The notes under the pieces were generated by a model that was given only the letters and a program-made list of their open reading frames with translations, made no database searches and had not been told where the DNA came from. A DNA stretch of 36,423 nt, from the NCBI GenBank assembly GCA_029907515.1, contig JARYLT010000018.1, positions 1-36,423 on the forward strand, given 5' to 3'. Shown here in pieces: positions 7,259 through 15,265 of this stretch. This DNA comes from Spirochaetota bacterium. Its GTDB lineage: Bacteria; Spirochaetota; UBA4802; UB4802. Every line of letters starts with the position of its first letter. Within the stretch, counting starts at the first letter, position 1. The position numbers and the translations under genes were made by a program.

Positions 7259-9742
7259 ATGAAAGCTATTATAATGGCAGGTGGCGAAGGAACGCGGCTT
7301 CGGCCTTTGACATGTAACAGGCCAAAACCAATGATACCGGTACTTAACAGGCCTGTCGTTGAATATTCAGTGTATTTACTGAAACAGTATGGTATTAATG
7401 ATATAACAATGAGTTTATTTTATCTTCCTGAAAATGTGGTTAATTATTTTGGAGATGGTACATTCTGGGAGGTTTCAATAGATTATAGTATTGAGGAATT
7501 ACCTCTGGGAACTGCAGGTGGGGTAAAGTTAGCTCTGAAAGATTATGATGACACATTTATAGTCTTAAGTGGTGATGGGATCTATGATTTCAATTTGCAG
7601 GATATCATTGATTTTCATAAAAAGAATAAATCCCCGGTTACTATCGCCCTGACACATGTTCCTGACCCTATAGAGTATGGTATTGTTATTGCGCGCGATG
7701 ATGGCACTATAGAGAGGTTTCTTGAAAAGCCATCATGGGGCGAGGTTTTCAGTGATACTGTTAATACGGGGCTCTATATCATTGAACCTGAAATCATGGA
7801 ACGGTTTGTCCCATCAAATGAAAAATTTGATTTTTCCTATGACCTTTTCCCGCTGCTACAGAAGAATAATATCCCTATTTATGGGTATATTTCTGACGGC
7901 TACTGGTGTGACATAGGCAATCTGGAGGCGTATCGGAAAGTGCATCAGGATATACTCAATGGCATGGTTAAGATTAATTTCCCAGGGAAAAAAATTGGTG
8001 AAGATATATGGGCAGGCAAGGATGTGGAAATACATCCTGAAGCAACAGTGACCGGGCCTGTTGTACTGGGCAACTATGTCAAAATCAAAAAAGGCGCTGA
8101 GGTTTCTGAATATAGTGTCATTGGCGATAATACAGTAATCCATGAAAATGCTTCGGTACGAAGAAGCGTGGTGCTGCATAATACCATTATTGGAACAAAG
8201 ACGGAAATACGAGGTGCCATCATTGGCAAACGCAATGTTATTGAAGATACTGTCTCAATTTATGAGGGTGCTGTAATCAGTGATGATTGCCAGATAGGCA
8301 ATAATGCTAAGATTGCTTCGGGGATACGCATATGGCCGGAGAAGATAATTGATCAGGGTACACAGCTTAATTCTGACCTTATATGGGGTAAGACTGAAAA
8401 AAAGATTTTGTTTTCAGCTGAAGGTGTCTATGGATCATTCAATATAAAGATTACACCTGAATTTGCTGCAAAATTGGGTTCGGCCATTGGTGCTTTCTTA
8501 GGTAAGAACAAAAAAGTCATTGTGAGCCGGGATACCACTCGGGCATCACGACTTATTAAACGTGCATTAACAGCCGGGCTTTTGTCAATGGGAGTAGAAG
8601 TATACGACCTGGAGATTGCAAGTATACCAATTAATAAATATTCAGTGGTTTATGAAAATGCTGACCTTGGGATTTATGTGCAGATTTCTCCACATACTGA
8701 TTTACAGTTTAACCTGATAAGAATGTTTAATAAACAGGGGTTTGAACTTAACAATGTGGAAAGAAGAAAAATTGAAAATATATTTTTTAGAGGCGATTAC
8801 CCGCGTAGCAGTGCGTTTGAGGTTGGCAGGTTGTATTATCCAACGCATAATGTTGAATCATATATCATGTTTGTTTCAAATTTTGTAAATAAAGAGATAA
8901 TAGCCAAAAAACAATATAATGTGATAGTTGACTGTTTTTATGGAACCACCACACATATTTTCCCTTCACTTCTGGCTGCGTTTTCATGTACAGCCACTGT
9001 TCTTAGGGGACAGATCCGTGAATTTAACAGCACTGAAGAAATACGTAATGAAAGCCGGGATTCTATAAATGGGATTAAAAATCTTACAAAACTTAATAAT
9101 GAAATTGGTGTAATAGTTGGGCCACATGGGGAACAACTAACTGTAGTTGATGAAGATGGAAACATTTTACAGTGGGATGACATAACAACACTGTTAGGGT
9201 TATTATTTGTAAAATACAGGACAATAAAAGAACTCTGTATTCCTGTTATATCGTCATCACGCCTGGGAAAGATAGCTGAAGAAAATAATGTGATACTCAA
9301 ACGTGTGCCCAAAACACCGGTATTTGAAGATGTGTTTACAATATTTTCTAAAAATTCTGAATCAGTGTATCCGCATAGCATGTATGAATATGACCCAATG
9401 ATTGCATTTTTGCTTTTACTTGAACTTGTTGCACGGGAAGAAAAAAAATTATCTGAAATCCGACGCGAATTGCCTGATACCAATATGTATCATACTGTAC
9501 TTCCATGTCCTGTTGATGCTAAGGCAGTGGTTATGAGGGAGATAGCTTCCACGGCAAATGGTCATGTTGAGTTGATTGATGGTGTAAGAGTTGTCCATGA
9601 TGATGGGTGGATTATAATTTTACCAGATACCTTGCAGCCATCGGTTCATGTTTACTGTGAAGGTATAACCGATGAGGCACGTGATAAATTAATTGATGAT
9701 TACAGCATCAAAATAAAGAAAATAACTGCAAAATATGCATGA
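7259..9742 (+). CDS. Sugar-phosphate nucleotidyltransferase (mannose-1-phosphate guanylyltransferase-like) with a degenerate phosphomannomutase domain
   Basis: 827 residues from ATG 7259, supported by TGGAG 5 bases upstream; an in-frame TTG at 7235 lacks a site. Residues 1-235 are the nucleotidyltransferase fold: GGEGTRLRPLT (8-18), KP (23-24), LGTAGG (83-88), LSGDGIYD (103-110) and EKP (156-158). About 245-375 is a left-handed beta-helix of hexapeptide repeats. About 385-827 resembles phosphomannomutase/phosphoglucomutase. The active-site serine is kept (Ser477 in QISPHTD), but the metal loop DGDADR is replaced by GPHGEQ (621-626), so the mutase half is probably not catalytic. This architecture is known in GDP-mannose pyrophosphorylase-like proteins of several phyla. 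It probably makes an NDP-sugar for envelope glycans; GDP-mannose is the best guess. The M20 peptidase starts 8 bases after its stop. Confidence 0.85.
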   Translation: MKAIIMAGGEGTRLRPLTCNRPKPMIPVLNRPVVEYSVYLLKQYGINDITMSLFYLPENVVNYFGDGTFWEVSIDYSIEELPLGTAGGVKLALKDYDDTFIVLSGDGIYDFNLQDIIDFHKKNKSPVTIALTHVPDPIEYGIVIARDDGTIERFLEKPSWGEVFSDTVNTGLYIIEPEIMERFVPSNEKFDFSYDLFPLLQKNNIPIYGYISDGYWCDIGNLEAYRKVHQDILNGMVKINFPGKKIGEDIWAGKDVEIHPEATVTGPVVLGNYVKIKKGAEVSEYSVIGDNTVIHENASVRRSVVLHNTIIGTKTEIRGAIIGKRNVIEDTVSIYEGAVISDDCQIGNNAKIASGIRIWPEKIIDQGTQLNSDLIWGKTEKKILFSAEGVYGSFNIKITPEFAAKLGSAIGAFLGKNKKVIVSRDTTRASRLIKRALTAGLLSMGVEVYDLEIASIPINKYSVVYENADLGIYVQISPHTDLQFNLIRMFNKQGFELNNVERRKIENIFFRGDYPRSSAFEVGRLYYPTHNVESYIMFVSNFVNKEIIAKKQYNVIVDCFYGTTTHIFPSLLAAFSCTATVLRGQIREFNSTEEIRNESRDSINGIKNLTKLNNEIGVIVGPHGEQLTVVDEDGNILQWDDITTLLGLLFVKYRTIKELCIPVISSSRLGKIAEENNVILKRVPKTPVFEDVFTIFSKNSESVYPHSMYEYDPMIAFLLLLELVAREEKKLSEIRRELPDTNMYHTVLPCPVDAKAVVMREIASTANGHVELIDGVRVVHDDGWIIILPDTLQPSVHVYCEGITDEARDKLIDDYSIKIKKITAKYA

Positions 9743-9750
9743 GGAATACC

Positions 9751-10860
9751 ATGAAGCCATTAGTTAATCAGGAAAGGCTGGTTTCAACATTTATTGATCT
9801 GGCAAAGATTGCCTCTCCATCATGGGAAGAAAAAGGGGTTATAGAGTATATAAAACAAAAAGCAGATACATTAGGTGTTGAATGTGCACTGTACCCCTGT
9901 AACAATTCATACAATGTGTTGATCCGTATTCCTGGTGATAAAAGCTACAATCCTGTTCTTTTTTCATGTCATATGGATACGGTCACACCGTGTGAAAATA
10001 TTCAGCCAATCATAAAAGATAATAAGATAGTATCGGATGGAAGGACAATATTAGGGGCTGATGATAAATCGGCAATTGCAGCGTTTCTAGAAGCAATATC
10101 ACTGTTACAAGAGCATAGTTTACCACATGGCCATATTGAGTTTTTATTTTCATGTGCAGAGGAAGTTGGATTGTTTGGGGCAAAGGGGTTTGACCTATCA
10201 GTGGTTAAAGCGCAGTATGCATTTGTGTTTGATAGCGATGGACCAGTAGGTAATATTATTGTGGCAGCACCCTATCATATCAGCATGAAAATTATTATAA
10301 AGGGGAAAGCTGCACATGCCGGTATGGAACCTGAAAAGGGGATAAGTGCTATACGAGTTCTTTCAGAAATTATTGCTGCTATCCCCCATGGCAGGATTGA
10401 CAGCGAAACAACTGCAAATGTTGGAATAGTAAAGGGTGGACGAGCAACCAATATTGTGGCGGAGGAAGCGGAATGTACTCTTGAAACCCGTTCACGGCAA
10501 AAGACCAGAGTGCTTTCGGTAAAAAGAGAAATTGAAAGAACAGCAAAAACAATTGCACAGAAATATAAAGCAAAAGTAAAGATTGAAAGCACTATGGATT
10601 ATGAAGGCTATACCATCAGAGACAATGATCCCATTGTTTTAATTGCATCAAATGCATTACGAAGTATTGGCATAAAGCCGGCTCTGGCAGTTTCGGGTGG
10701 AGGCAGTGATACCAATATATTCAATACGCATGGAATTAAAGCAATAAACCTTTCATCGGGCATGCGGCAGGTGCATACCACAAAAGAATATATAATAATA
10801 CAGGATCTTGTTAATGTTGCATCGTTGGTGGTGTCAATTATTCAGAATGTAAAACACTGA
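9751..10860 (+). CDS. M20 family metallopeptidase, peptidase T-like
   Basis: 369 residues if it starts at ATG 9751, preferred because GAGG lies 6 bases upstream. An ATG at 9739 overlaps the previous stop but has no site. It is a zinc-dependent cytosolic di- or tripeptidase or amidohydrolase. Ligands and catalytic residues are visible: His74 and Asp76 (SCHMDT), Asp104 (GADDKSA), Glu137-Glu138 (SCAEEVG), Asp161 (FDSDGP) and a late His in QVHTTKEY. The dimerisation lid begins at about 175 (GKAAHAGMEPEKG). Length and order fit PepT-like M20 enzymes. It is translationally close to the nucleotidyltransferase gene although no shared pathway is obvious. The end faces a convergent gene only 4 bases away. 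Confidence 0.88.
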   Translation: MKPLVNQERLVSTFIDLAKIASPSWEEKGVIEYIKQKADTLGVECALYPCNNSYNVLIRIPGDKSYNPVLFSCHMDTVTPCENIQPIIKDNKIVSDGRTILGADDKSAIAAFLEAISLLQEHSLPHGHIEFLFSCAEEVGLFGAKGFDLSVVKAQYAFVFDSDGPVGNIIVAAPYHISMKIIIKGKAAHAGMEPEKGISAIRVLSEIIAAIPHGRIDSETTANVGIVKGGRATNIVAEEAECTLETRSRQKTRVLSVKREIERTAKTIAQKYKAKVKIESTMDYEGYTIRDNDPIVLIASNALRSIGIKPALAVSGGGSDTNIFNTHGIKAINLSSGMRQVHTTKEYIIIQDLVNVASLVVSIIQNVKH

Positions 10861-10864
10861 TATA

Positions 10865-11308
10865 TTATTTCCCACATCCTAATTTTACTATAAAATATGC
10901 ACCGCATACCAGTGTAAGGGGAAGTGTTAAAAAGTAGGTAAAAAGTTCGGGCATTTTTACCACATTGGGATGCAGTACCTTTTTGCCAAAATATGAATAA
11001 TGAAAATACTGGGGATCTTTTGTGCGTTTGTATATATTTACTGCAATTTTTGTTTTTACATACAACATGCCAAAAAAAATTACTCCAGATTCAATAAAGA
11101 GTATGCGTTCTAAATTGATTGCCTTAAGATCTTGTGGAAATAATAAAATAAAAACTGACAAAAATATTCCTAAAAAAATATTAATCATTGAAGTAAAAAG
11201 AAATCCCTTGAAGTCTTTGTCCTGTTTTTTTGAAATATAGCTTATAATATAATAGACGTGGACGGCCAGTGATATTTGCAGGATAATAATAAATGTTAGA
11301 ACAATCAT
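10865..11308 (-). CDS. Small membrane protein of unknown function
   Basis: 147 residues with about four hydrophobic helices: about 2-24, 36-60, 68-86 and 120-142. A basic stretch (KTKIAVNIYKRTKD) lies between helices three and four. No family is recognised. The ATG at 11308 has only a weak GAG upstream. It converges on the M20 peptidase gene with a 4-base gap and no terminator between them, so transcripts from both sides probably overlap. Confidence 0.6.
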   Translation of the reverse strand: MIVLTFIIILQISLAVHVYYIISYISKKQDKDFKGFLFTSMINIFLGIFLSVFILLFPQDLKAINLERILFIESGVIFFGMLYVKTKIAVNIYKRTKDPQYFHYSYFGKKVLHPNVVKMPELFTYFLTLPLTLVCGAYFIVKLGCGK

Positions 11309-11337
11309 ATATGCTCGTATGTAATTATTGAATAATT

Positions 11338-11366
11338 ATAACCCCGCTACTTTTGGCGGGGGTTAT
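11338..11366. repeat. GC-rich stem-loop upstream of the small membrane protein gene
   Basis: ATAACCCCGC (11338-11347) pairs with GCGGGGGTTAT (11356-11366) with one bulged G. The loop is 8 bases. On the plus strand a T-run follows only about 10 bases later. It lies between divergent genes, so it does not directly follow any plus-strand gene. It may stop read-through from the 7259-10860 operon. Confidence 0.45.
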
Positions 11367-11442
11367 ACATTATAATTTTTTGTATTATACAAATGTGTAA
11401 GCACAAGTCAAGAAAATCATTGGAACACATGTAAACATTTAC

Positions 11443-11472
11443 TTGTCTTTTTAGTATAAATCATGATACTAT
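11443..11472 (+). promoter_or_regulatory. Likely promoter of the acyl-CoA ligase-like gene
   Basis: TTGTCT (11443-11448), an 18-base spacer and an extended -10 TGATACTAT ending at 11472. This is 28 bases before the ATG at 11501. Confidence 0.5.
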
Positions 11473-11500
11473 ATACTATCGCTTAAAGGGATAATGAACT

Positions 11501-12958
11501 ATGTGTGGACAACAGTTTACGTATAATCTGTATGAATTATTCCAGGAACAGGCACATAAGTTCCCTAAAGAGATAATGCTATACTATAACAGCGTGCCTG
11601 TACAGTATGAGAGTGCTTTACGTAATGTACATAAAATTGCACATGCATTGCGGCTGCGTGGGGTGCATAGTGGATCTACAGTGATTATGCAAACCGGAAA
11701 TACGCCATATTTCGTATATAGCTTTTTTGCTATTTTACAGTGCAATGCAATTCCTGTTCTTGTTAATCCTTTAGCCCGGCAGTTTGAATTGCATCACTAT
11801 ATTACTGTTACGCGTCCTGATTGTATCATTACCACAAGCTTTATGGCTGAGAGACTATTGCAGTATGGTATTGTCAGCGATATTCATACTATCATTACCA
11901 TCGATGAAAGCAGTACATATACATCCATGGATTCAATTGTTAGCAGCGATACTTATGACAACCATTATGTTCAGGAAAACTATGATGCAGCAGCAATAAT
12001 ATTTACCTCCGCAATGGATGGGTATGCGTTAGGTGCAGTACTTACCCATTATGGCATTTATCAGAGTGCAAAAGCAGTAGCTCAGATGATGCCTGGACAT
12101 GCTCTGGTTTCAGTGGCTGTACTTCCCTTGTTTCATGCATTTGGGCTTACCTCTTCGCTTGTTGTGCCACTTTTGAAAAATATTCCTATTGAGCTGGTTG
12201 AAAAATTTTCACTGAAAAAATTGATACGGATACTGTCAAATAATGAAGTCAGATCTTTTGTTGGAGTGCCAGCCATGTATGCTATTATGAAAGGCCTCTT
12301 TGAGCGTGGTGAGAATTTTGAACATATACAGTTATGGGTTAGTGGTGGCGATTATCTTCCGGTTTCCCTTCAAAAATGGTATGCTGAACGTCTGGTGGAT
12401 ATACGTCAGGGGTATGGACTGACTGAAGCTTCGCCCATTGTAAGCTGGAATATGCCAGAAATTGAAAATAAAATTGGTTCCATAGGAAAACCAATGCCCT
12501 ATAATGAGGTGCGCGTGGTTGATGATAACGGAAGTGATGTTCCTGCTGGCATGCATGGGGAGATCATTGTAAAGGGAATGAATGTGATTAACAGGTACTA
12601 TAATAATCCACAAAAGACAAAAGAATATATTAAAGATGGATGGCTATATACCGGTGATATTGGGTATTTTGATAATGATGGCTATTTATTTATATCCGGG
12701 AGAAAAAAGGATATGGTATTGAAAAATGGATACAATGTATATCCAAAAGAGGTGGAGCGGTTACTATCCTATCATCCTGATATAGAGAGTGTACGGGTAA
12801 CAGGACATGTTGAGTTTCTGGGCGATAGCACCAGAGAGTGGCTTATTGCACGTGTAAAACCAAAACACCATGCAACGTTATCGCCGGATACACTCAGAAT
12901 GTGGTGCAGTGAAAATATTTCCTTATATAAAATTCCTGATGAGATAATAATAGAATAA
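11501..12958 (+). CDS. Acyl-CoA ligase-like protein of the AMP-binding family, probably catalytically altered
   Basis: 485 residues with the adenylate-forming fold. Recognisable motifs are QGYGLTEASP (303-312), the hinge region WLYTGDIGYF (381-390) and GRKKDMVLKNGYNVYPKEVE (400-419). Two catalytic elements are abnormal. The ATP P-loop, normally TSGTTGxPKG, reads TSAMDGYALG (169-178) with neither the Thr pair nor the Lys. The protein also ends at YKIPDEIIIE, about 20 residues before where the A10 catalytic lysine (PxxxxGK) should be. The DNA after the stop does not restore that motif in another frame, so this is not a simple frameshift. It may bind an acyl or acyl-AMP ligand without full ligase activity, or act with a partner. 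It has its own promoter and is followed by an inverted repeat. Confidence 0.85.
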   Translation: MCGQQFTYNLYELFQEQAHKFPKEIMLYYNSVPVQYESALRNVHKIAHALRLRGVHSGSTVIMQTGNTPYFVYSFFAILQCNAIPVLVNPLARQFELHHYITVTRPDCIITTSFMAERLLQYGIVSDIHTIITIDESSTYTSMDSIVSSDTYDNHYVQENYDAAAIIFTSAMDGYALGAVLTHYGIYQSAKAVAQMMPGHALVSVAVLPLFHAFGLTSSLVVPLLKNIPIELVEKFSLKKLIRILSNNEVRSFVGVPAMYAIMKGLFERGENFEHIQLWVSGGDYLPVSLQKWYAERLVDIRQGYGLTEASPIVSWNMPEIENKIGSIGKPMPYNEVRVVDDNGSDVPAGMHGEIIVKGMNVINRYYNNPQKTKEYIKDGWLYTGDIGYFDNDGYLFISGRKKDMVLKNGYNVYPKEVERLLSYHPDIESVRVTGHVEFLGDSTREWLIARVKPKHHATLSPDTLRMWCSENISLYKIPDEIIIE

Positions 12959-12963
12959 AAAAA

Positions 12964-12987
12964 AGAGGTAATCGGGCGATTACCTCT
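12964..12987. terminator. Inverted repeat after the acyl-CoA ligase-like gene, possible terminator
   Basis: AGAGGTAATCG (12964-12974) and CGATTACCTCT (12977-12987) are exact inverted copies. The stem starts 6 bases after the stop codon. No T-run follows on the plus strand, but an A-run precedes it. It may therefore terminate poorly in the plus direction or protect the 3' end. Confidence 0.5.
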
Positions 12988-13750
12988 AGCTCTACAAAAG
13001 CATAGCGGAATACTTTGGAAGGAAATTGTTGTGTACCAGGATTTTCCCAGCTCACTATTATATATAAGCAAATCGTATGCCAGCGTCAAGTAAAAAATTT
13101 CAAATTTTTTATATAAATAAAAAAATTTTTAAATTTTAAGCATATTTCATACAATTTTAAACAATGTTTAGTACTTTAAGGTAAAAATCAGAAGCGCATA
13201 AAGAATAGATTATGTACATAAAATCATAAAATGTCACTTATATGCATTGTATATATACGTTTTTATCCATAAAGTGTATGTTAAAACGGACACATGTTTA
13301 GTATACCGTACATACGGACTATTTTATTCAATGTGATGAATGGATTTTCAATTAGATGAAAATGTTTGTAGCAGAATTCATCTTCCATACAGACCTGTTG
13401 CCATGATAGATTTGATTGTGTAATACAAATTATTCAATAGACTCTGGATGAGGTCGGGTAAATAATAATCATGAAATTCTATTTTGAGAAGAGTTGTCAA
13501 ACGATGGGTTGCACACCAAACTGATAAAGCGAAGCGATTCTCACTGACCTGAATGGTATGAACGTTCCAGATAGCATACCCAAACTAATAAAAATGAAAT
13601 ATTTATTAAATTGAGACAATACTATAAATTGTTAATGTCATCACAACAGGTTGGAATTTCTCCGAATGATATTTTGAACTACATACTATTTTCAAGGGAT
13701 TTGTACATAATTGTAGCTTCGTCAGTACAAAGGACATCCAAAATAATTGC
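12988..13750. other. Long gene-free stretch with AT-rich palindromes
   Basis: Together with its flanks this makes 842 bases between genes, by far the longest gap in the window. I find no convincing protein or RNA gene. It holds an AT-only imperfect palindrome at about 13094-13137 and a compact palindrome CCGTACATACGG near 13308 nested in TAGT...ACTA. The part from about 13380 to 13560 is less AT-rich than its surroundings and could be a worn gene remnant, but all frames are broken by stops and no family is recognisable. Confidence 0.5.
13094..13137. repeat. AT-only imperfect palindrome
   Basis: Runs of A and T arranged as AAATTTCAAATTTTTTAT followed, after a short gap, by a near inverted copy that ends in AAATTT. 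Pairing is long but weak. It could be a bent-DNA or termination element. Confidence 0.35.
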
Positions 13751-13779
13751 TTGACTAATGAATTTTTGTTACATACTAT
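13751..13779 (+). promoter_or_regulatory. Strong sigma-70-type promoter for the DUF2804-DUF4912-GH57 operon
   Basis: TTGACT (13751-13756), an exact 17-base spacer and TACTAT (13774-13779). Transcription would start near 13786, giving a leader of about 15 bases that contains AGAGG (13789-13793), 7 bases before the ATG at 13801. Confidence 0.7.
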
Positions 13780-13800
13780 TCTGGAAAAAGAGGTAATGCT

Positions 13801-14829
13801 ATGCAACAACTCATATCTAAAAAAGGTGATTTGCTTGGTAAAGATGGCCAACTTATAGAAAAAGGTTATTCAACCAGCCCTGTCAGAACATATAATCCTG
13901 AAAATGTTTCCCTGTATCCTGTTTCATGGTTAAACAAAATACGTATAAAGGAATGGGACTATTATGGCATAACCACTAAAGATTACTTTGTTTCAGCTAC
14001 TATCTCACATATTGGATATGCAGGACTTGTGTTTGTGTATTTTATTGATTTTAAAACAAAACAGTATATTGAAGATACACTCATAACGCCATTAGGGAAA
14101 GGATTTACGCTTGGTCGATCAAGTGATGACGATAGTTACTTTAAAAAAGATGATATAACCTTTGCTTTCAGAAAAAAAGGGAATGAACGCGAGATATATG
14201 TAAGCTGGCCGCAATTTGGTAAAGGGAAGGGTTTTCATGCACACTGGATAATACGGCAAACACCACACGATTCAATCGTTATGATGACACCCATTGGAAA
14301 AAAACGCTTTTACTACAATCAAAAGATTAATTGCATGCCTGTACATGGTGCATTTTTACTGGGTGGACAGGAATATGGTTTTGACTCTGGTAACGCACTG
14401 GCAACGTTAGACTGGGGAAGAGGAGTATGGGAATATAAAAGCTTCTGGAACTGGGCAAGCGCTTCCTGGTTTTTACCTGATGGAACTCCGTTTGGGTTAA
14501 ATTTAGGGCAAGGGTTTGGTGATTTATCATATGCCACGGAAAATTGTTTCTTTGTCAATGGACGTATTCATAAGTTAGATAAGGTTACATTTAATTATGA
14601 CAATTCAAATTTTATGAAACCATGGTATTTTGGATCCAATGATGGAAGGTTAGGATTAACGTTTTCACCTTTTTTTGAAAGAGTAGCAACATCCAATCTT
14701 CTGGTTATAACGAGTGAGGTGCATCAGCTATTTGGCATATACAATGGCTTTGTTATTGATAACAGCGGTAAAAAAATACAGGTGGCCAATATTATTGGAT
14801 GGGCCGAAGAACATCATGCACGGTGGTGA
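13801..14829 (+). CDS. DUF2804 family protein
   Basis: 342 residues, full length for the family. The N-terminus (ISKKGDLLGKDGQLIEKGYS), the aromatic-rich middle and the signature block near residues 198-222 (SGNALATLDWGRGVWEYKSF then WNWASAS) match DUF2804. This is a beta-rich, lipocalin-like family whose biochemical role is not established. No signal peptide is visible, so the protein is probably cytosolic. It is first in an operon with a DUF4912-like gene and a GH57 glucan branching enzyme, but a link to glycogen is inference from context only. AGAGG upstream supports the start. Its end overlaps the region just upstream of the next start. Confidence 0.85.
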   Translation: MQQLISKKGDLLGKDGQLIEKGYSTSPVRTYNPENVSLYPVSWLNKIRIKEWDYYGITTKDYFVSATISHIGYAGLVFVYFIDFKTKQYIEDTLITPLGKGFTLGRSSDDDSYFKKDDITFAFRKKGNEREIYVSWPQFGKGKGFHAHWIIRQTPHDSIVMMTPIGKKRFYYNQKINCMPVHGAFLLGGQEYGFDSGNALATLDWGRGVWEYKSFWNWASASWFLPDGTPFGLNLGQGFGDLSYATENCFFVNGRIHKLDKVTFNYDNSNFMKPWYFGSNDGRLGLTFSPFFERVATSNLLVITSEVHQLFGIYNGFVIDNSGKKIQVANIIGWAEEHHARW

Positions 14830-14839
14830 AGGGGGAAAT

Positions 14840-15265
14840 ATGTCGGGATATTTTACAGTGCATTTGCCTTCGTTTTCTTTGATGCATGTGCACTGGGCTA
14901 TAGATAATGAATACTGGAATTCTATTGTTTCACATGCGGTAACTGATGTGTATGGTGATCCGGTGTTATATATACGTATAATTAAATTGCATGGGAACCA
15001 GTGGATACAGGATCAACAGGTCGATGTTTTTGGAAGAAATAATCACTGGATTGTTTCGATTGGTGATCATCTGCACGGATGCGTGATCAAAGTAATGCTT
15101 ATGACGGCAATAGAAGGGAAAGGCGAAGAGATTATATTTGAATCTGATGCTATTACACTGCCTCTTTCACCTGAAAACTTAAAAGAGACTATTCCTGTTT
15201 TTACTCAAGAGATTCATAGATTGAATACCGTTGTAACAGCTGACGAAAAACGCCTTTCTTCATGA
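14840..15265 (+). CDS. DUF4912-like small protein preceding the branching enzyme
   Basis: 141 residues from ATG 14840, chosen because AAGGGGG lies just upstream; the frame is open further back through the end of the previous gene but without a site. Residues about 8-22 (LPSFSLMHVHWAIDNEYW), then YGDPVLYIRII and NHWIVSIGDHLHGCVIKVML resemble DUF4912, a small beta-sandwich that is often encoded beside GH57 alpha-glucan branching enzymes in spirochaetes and other bacteria. A carbohydrate-binding or regulatory partner role is plausible but unproven. Its TGA overlaps the ATG of the GH57 gene (ATGA), which indicates translational coupling. Confidence 0.7.
   Translation: MSGYFTVHLPSFSLMHVHWAIDNEYWNSIVSHAVTDVYGDPVLYIRIIKLHGNQWIQDQQVDVFGRNNHWIVSIGDHLHGCVIKVMLMTAIEGKGEEIIFESDAITLPLSPENLKETIPVFTQEIHRLNTVVTADEKRLSS

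Noticed and set aside
8938-9483. 181-codon open frame on the minus strand within the nucleotidyltransferase gene
   Set aside because: It lies opposite a clearly coding domain, has a serine-rich low-information translation and no ribosome site; it is a shadow of the plus-strand codons.
12930-13010. Frameshift that would restore the missing C-terminus of the acyl-CoA ligase-like protein
   Set aside because: None of the three frames after the stop shows the expected PxxxxGK segment; an inverted repeat begins 6 bases later instead.
13098-13140. CRISPR or tandem repeat array
   Set aside because: The A/T runs form one imperfect palindrome, not repeated units with spacers; no array is seen anywhere in the window.
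13606-13851. 81-codon minus-strand frame in the long gap
   Set aside because: It has no ribosome site and no recognisable motif, and it runs through the promoter and first codons of the DUF2804 gene.
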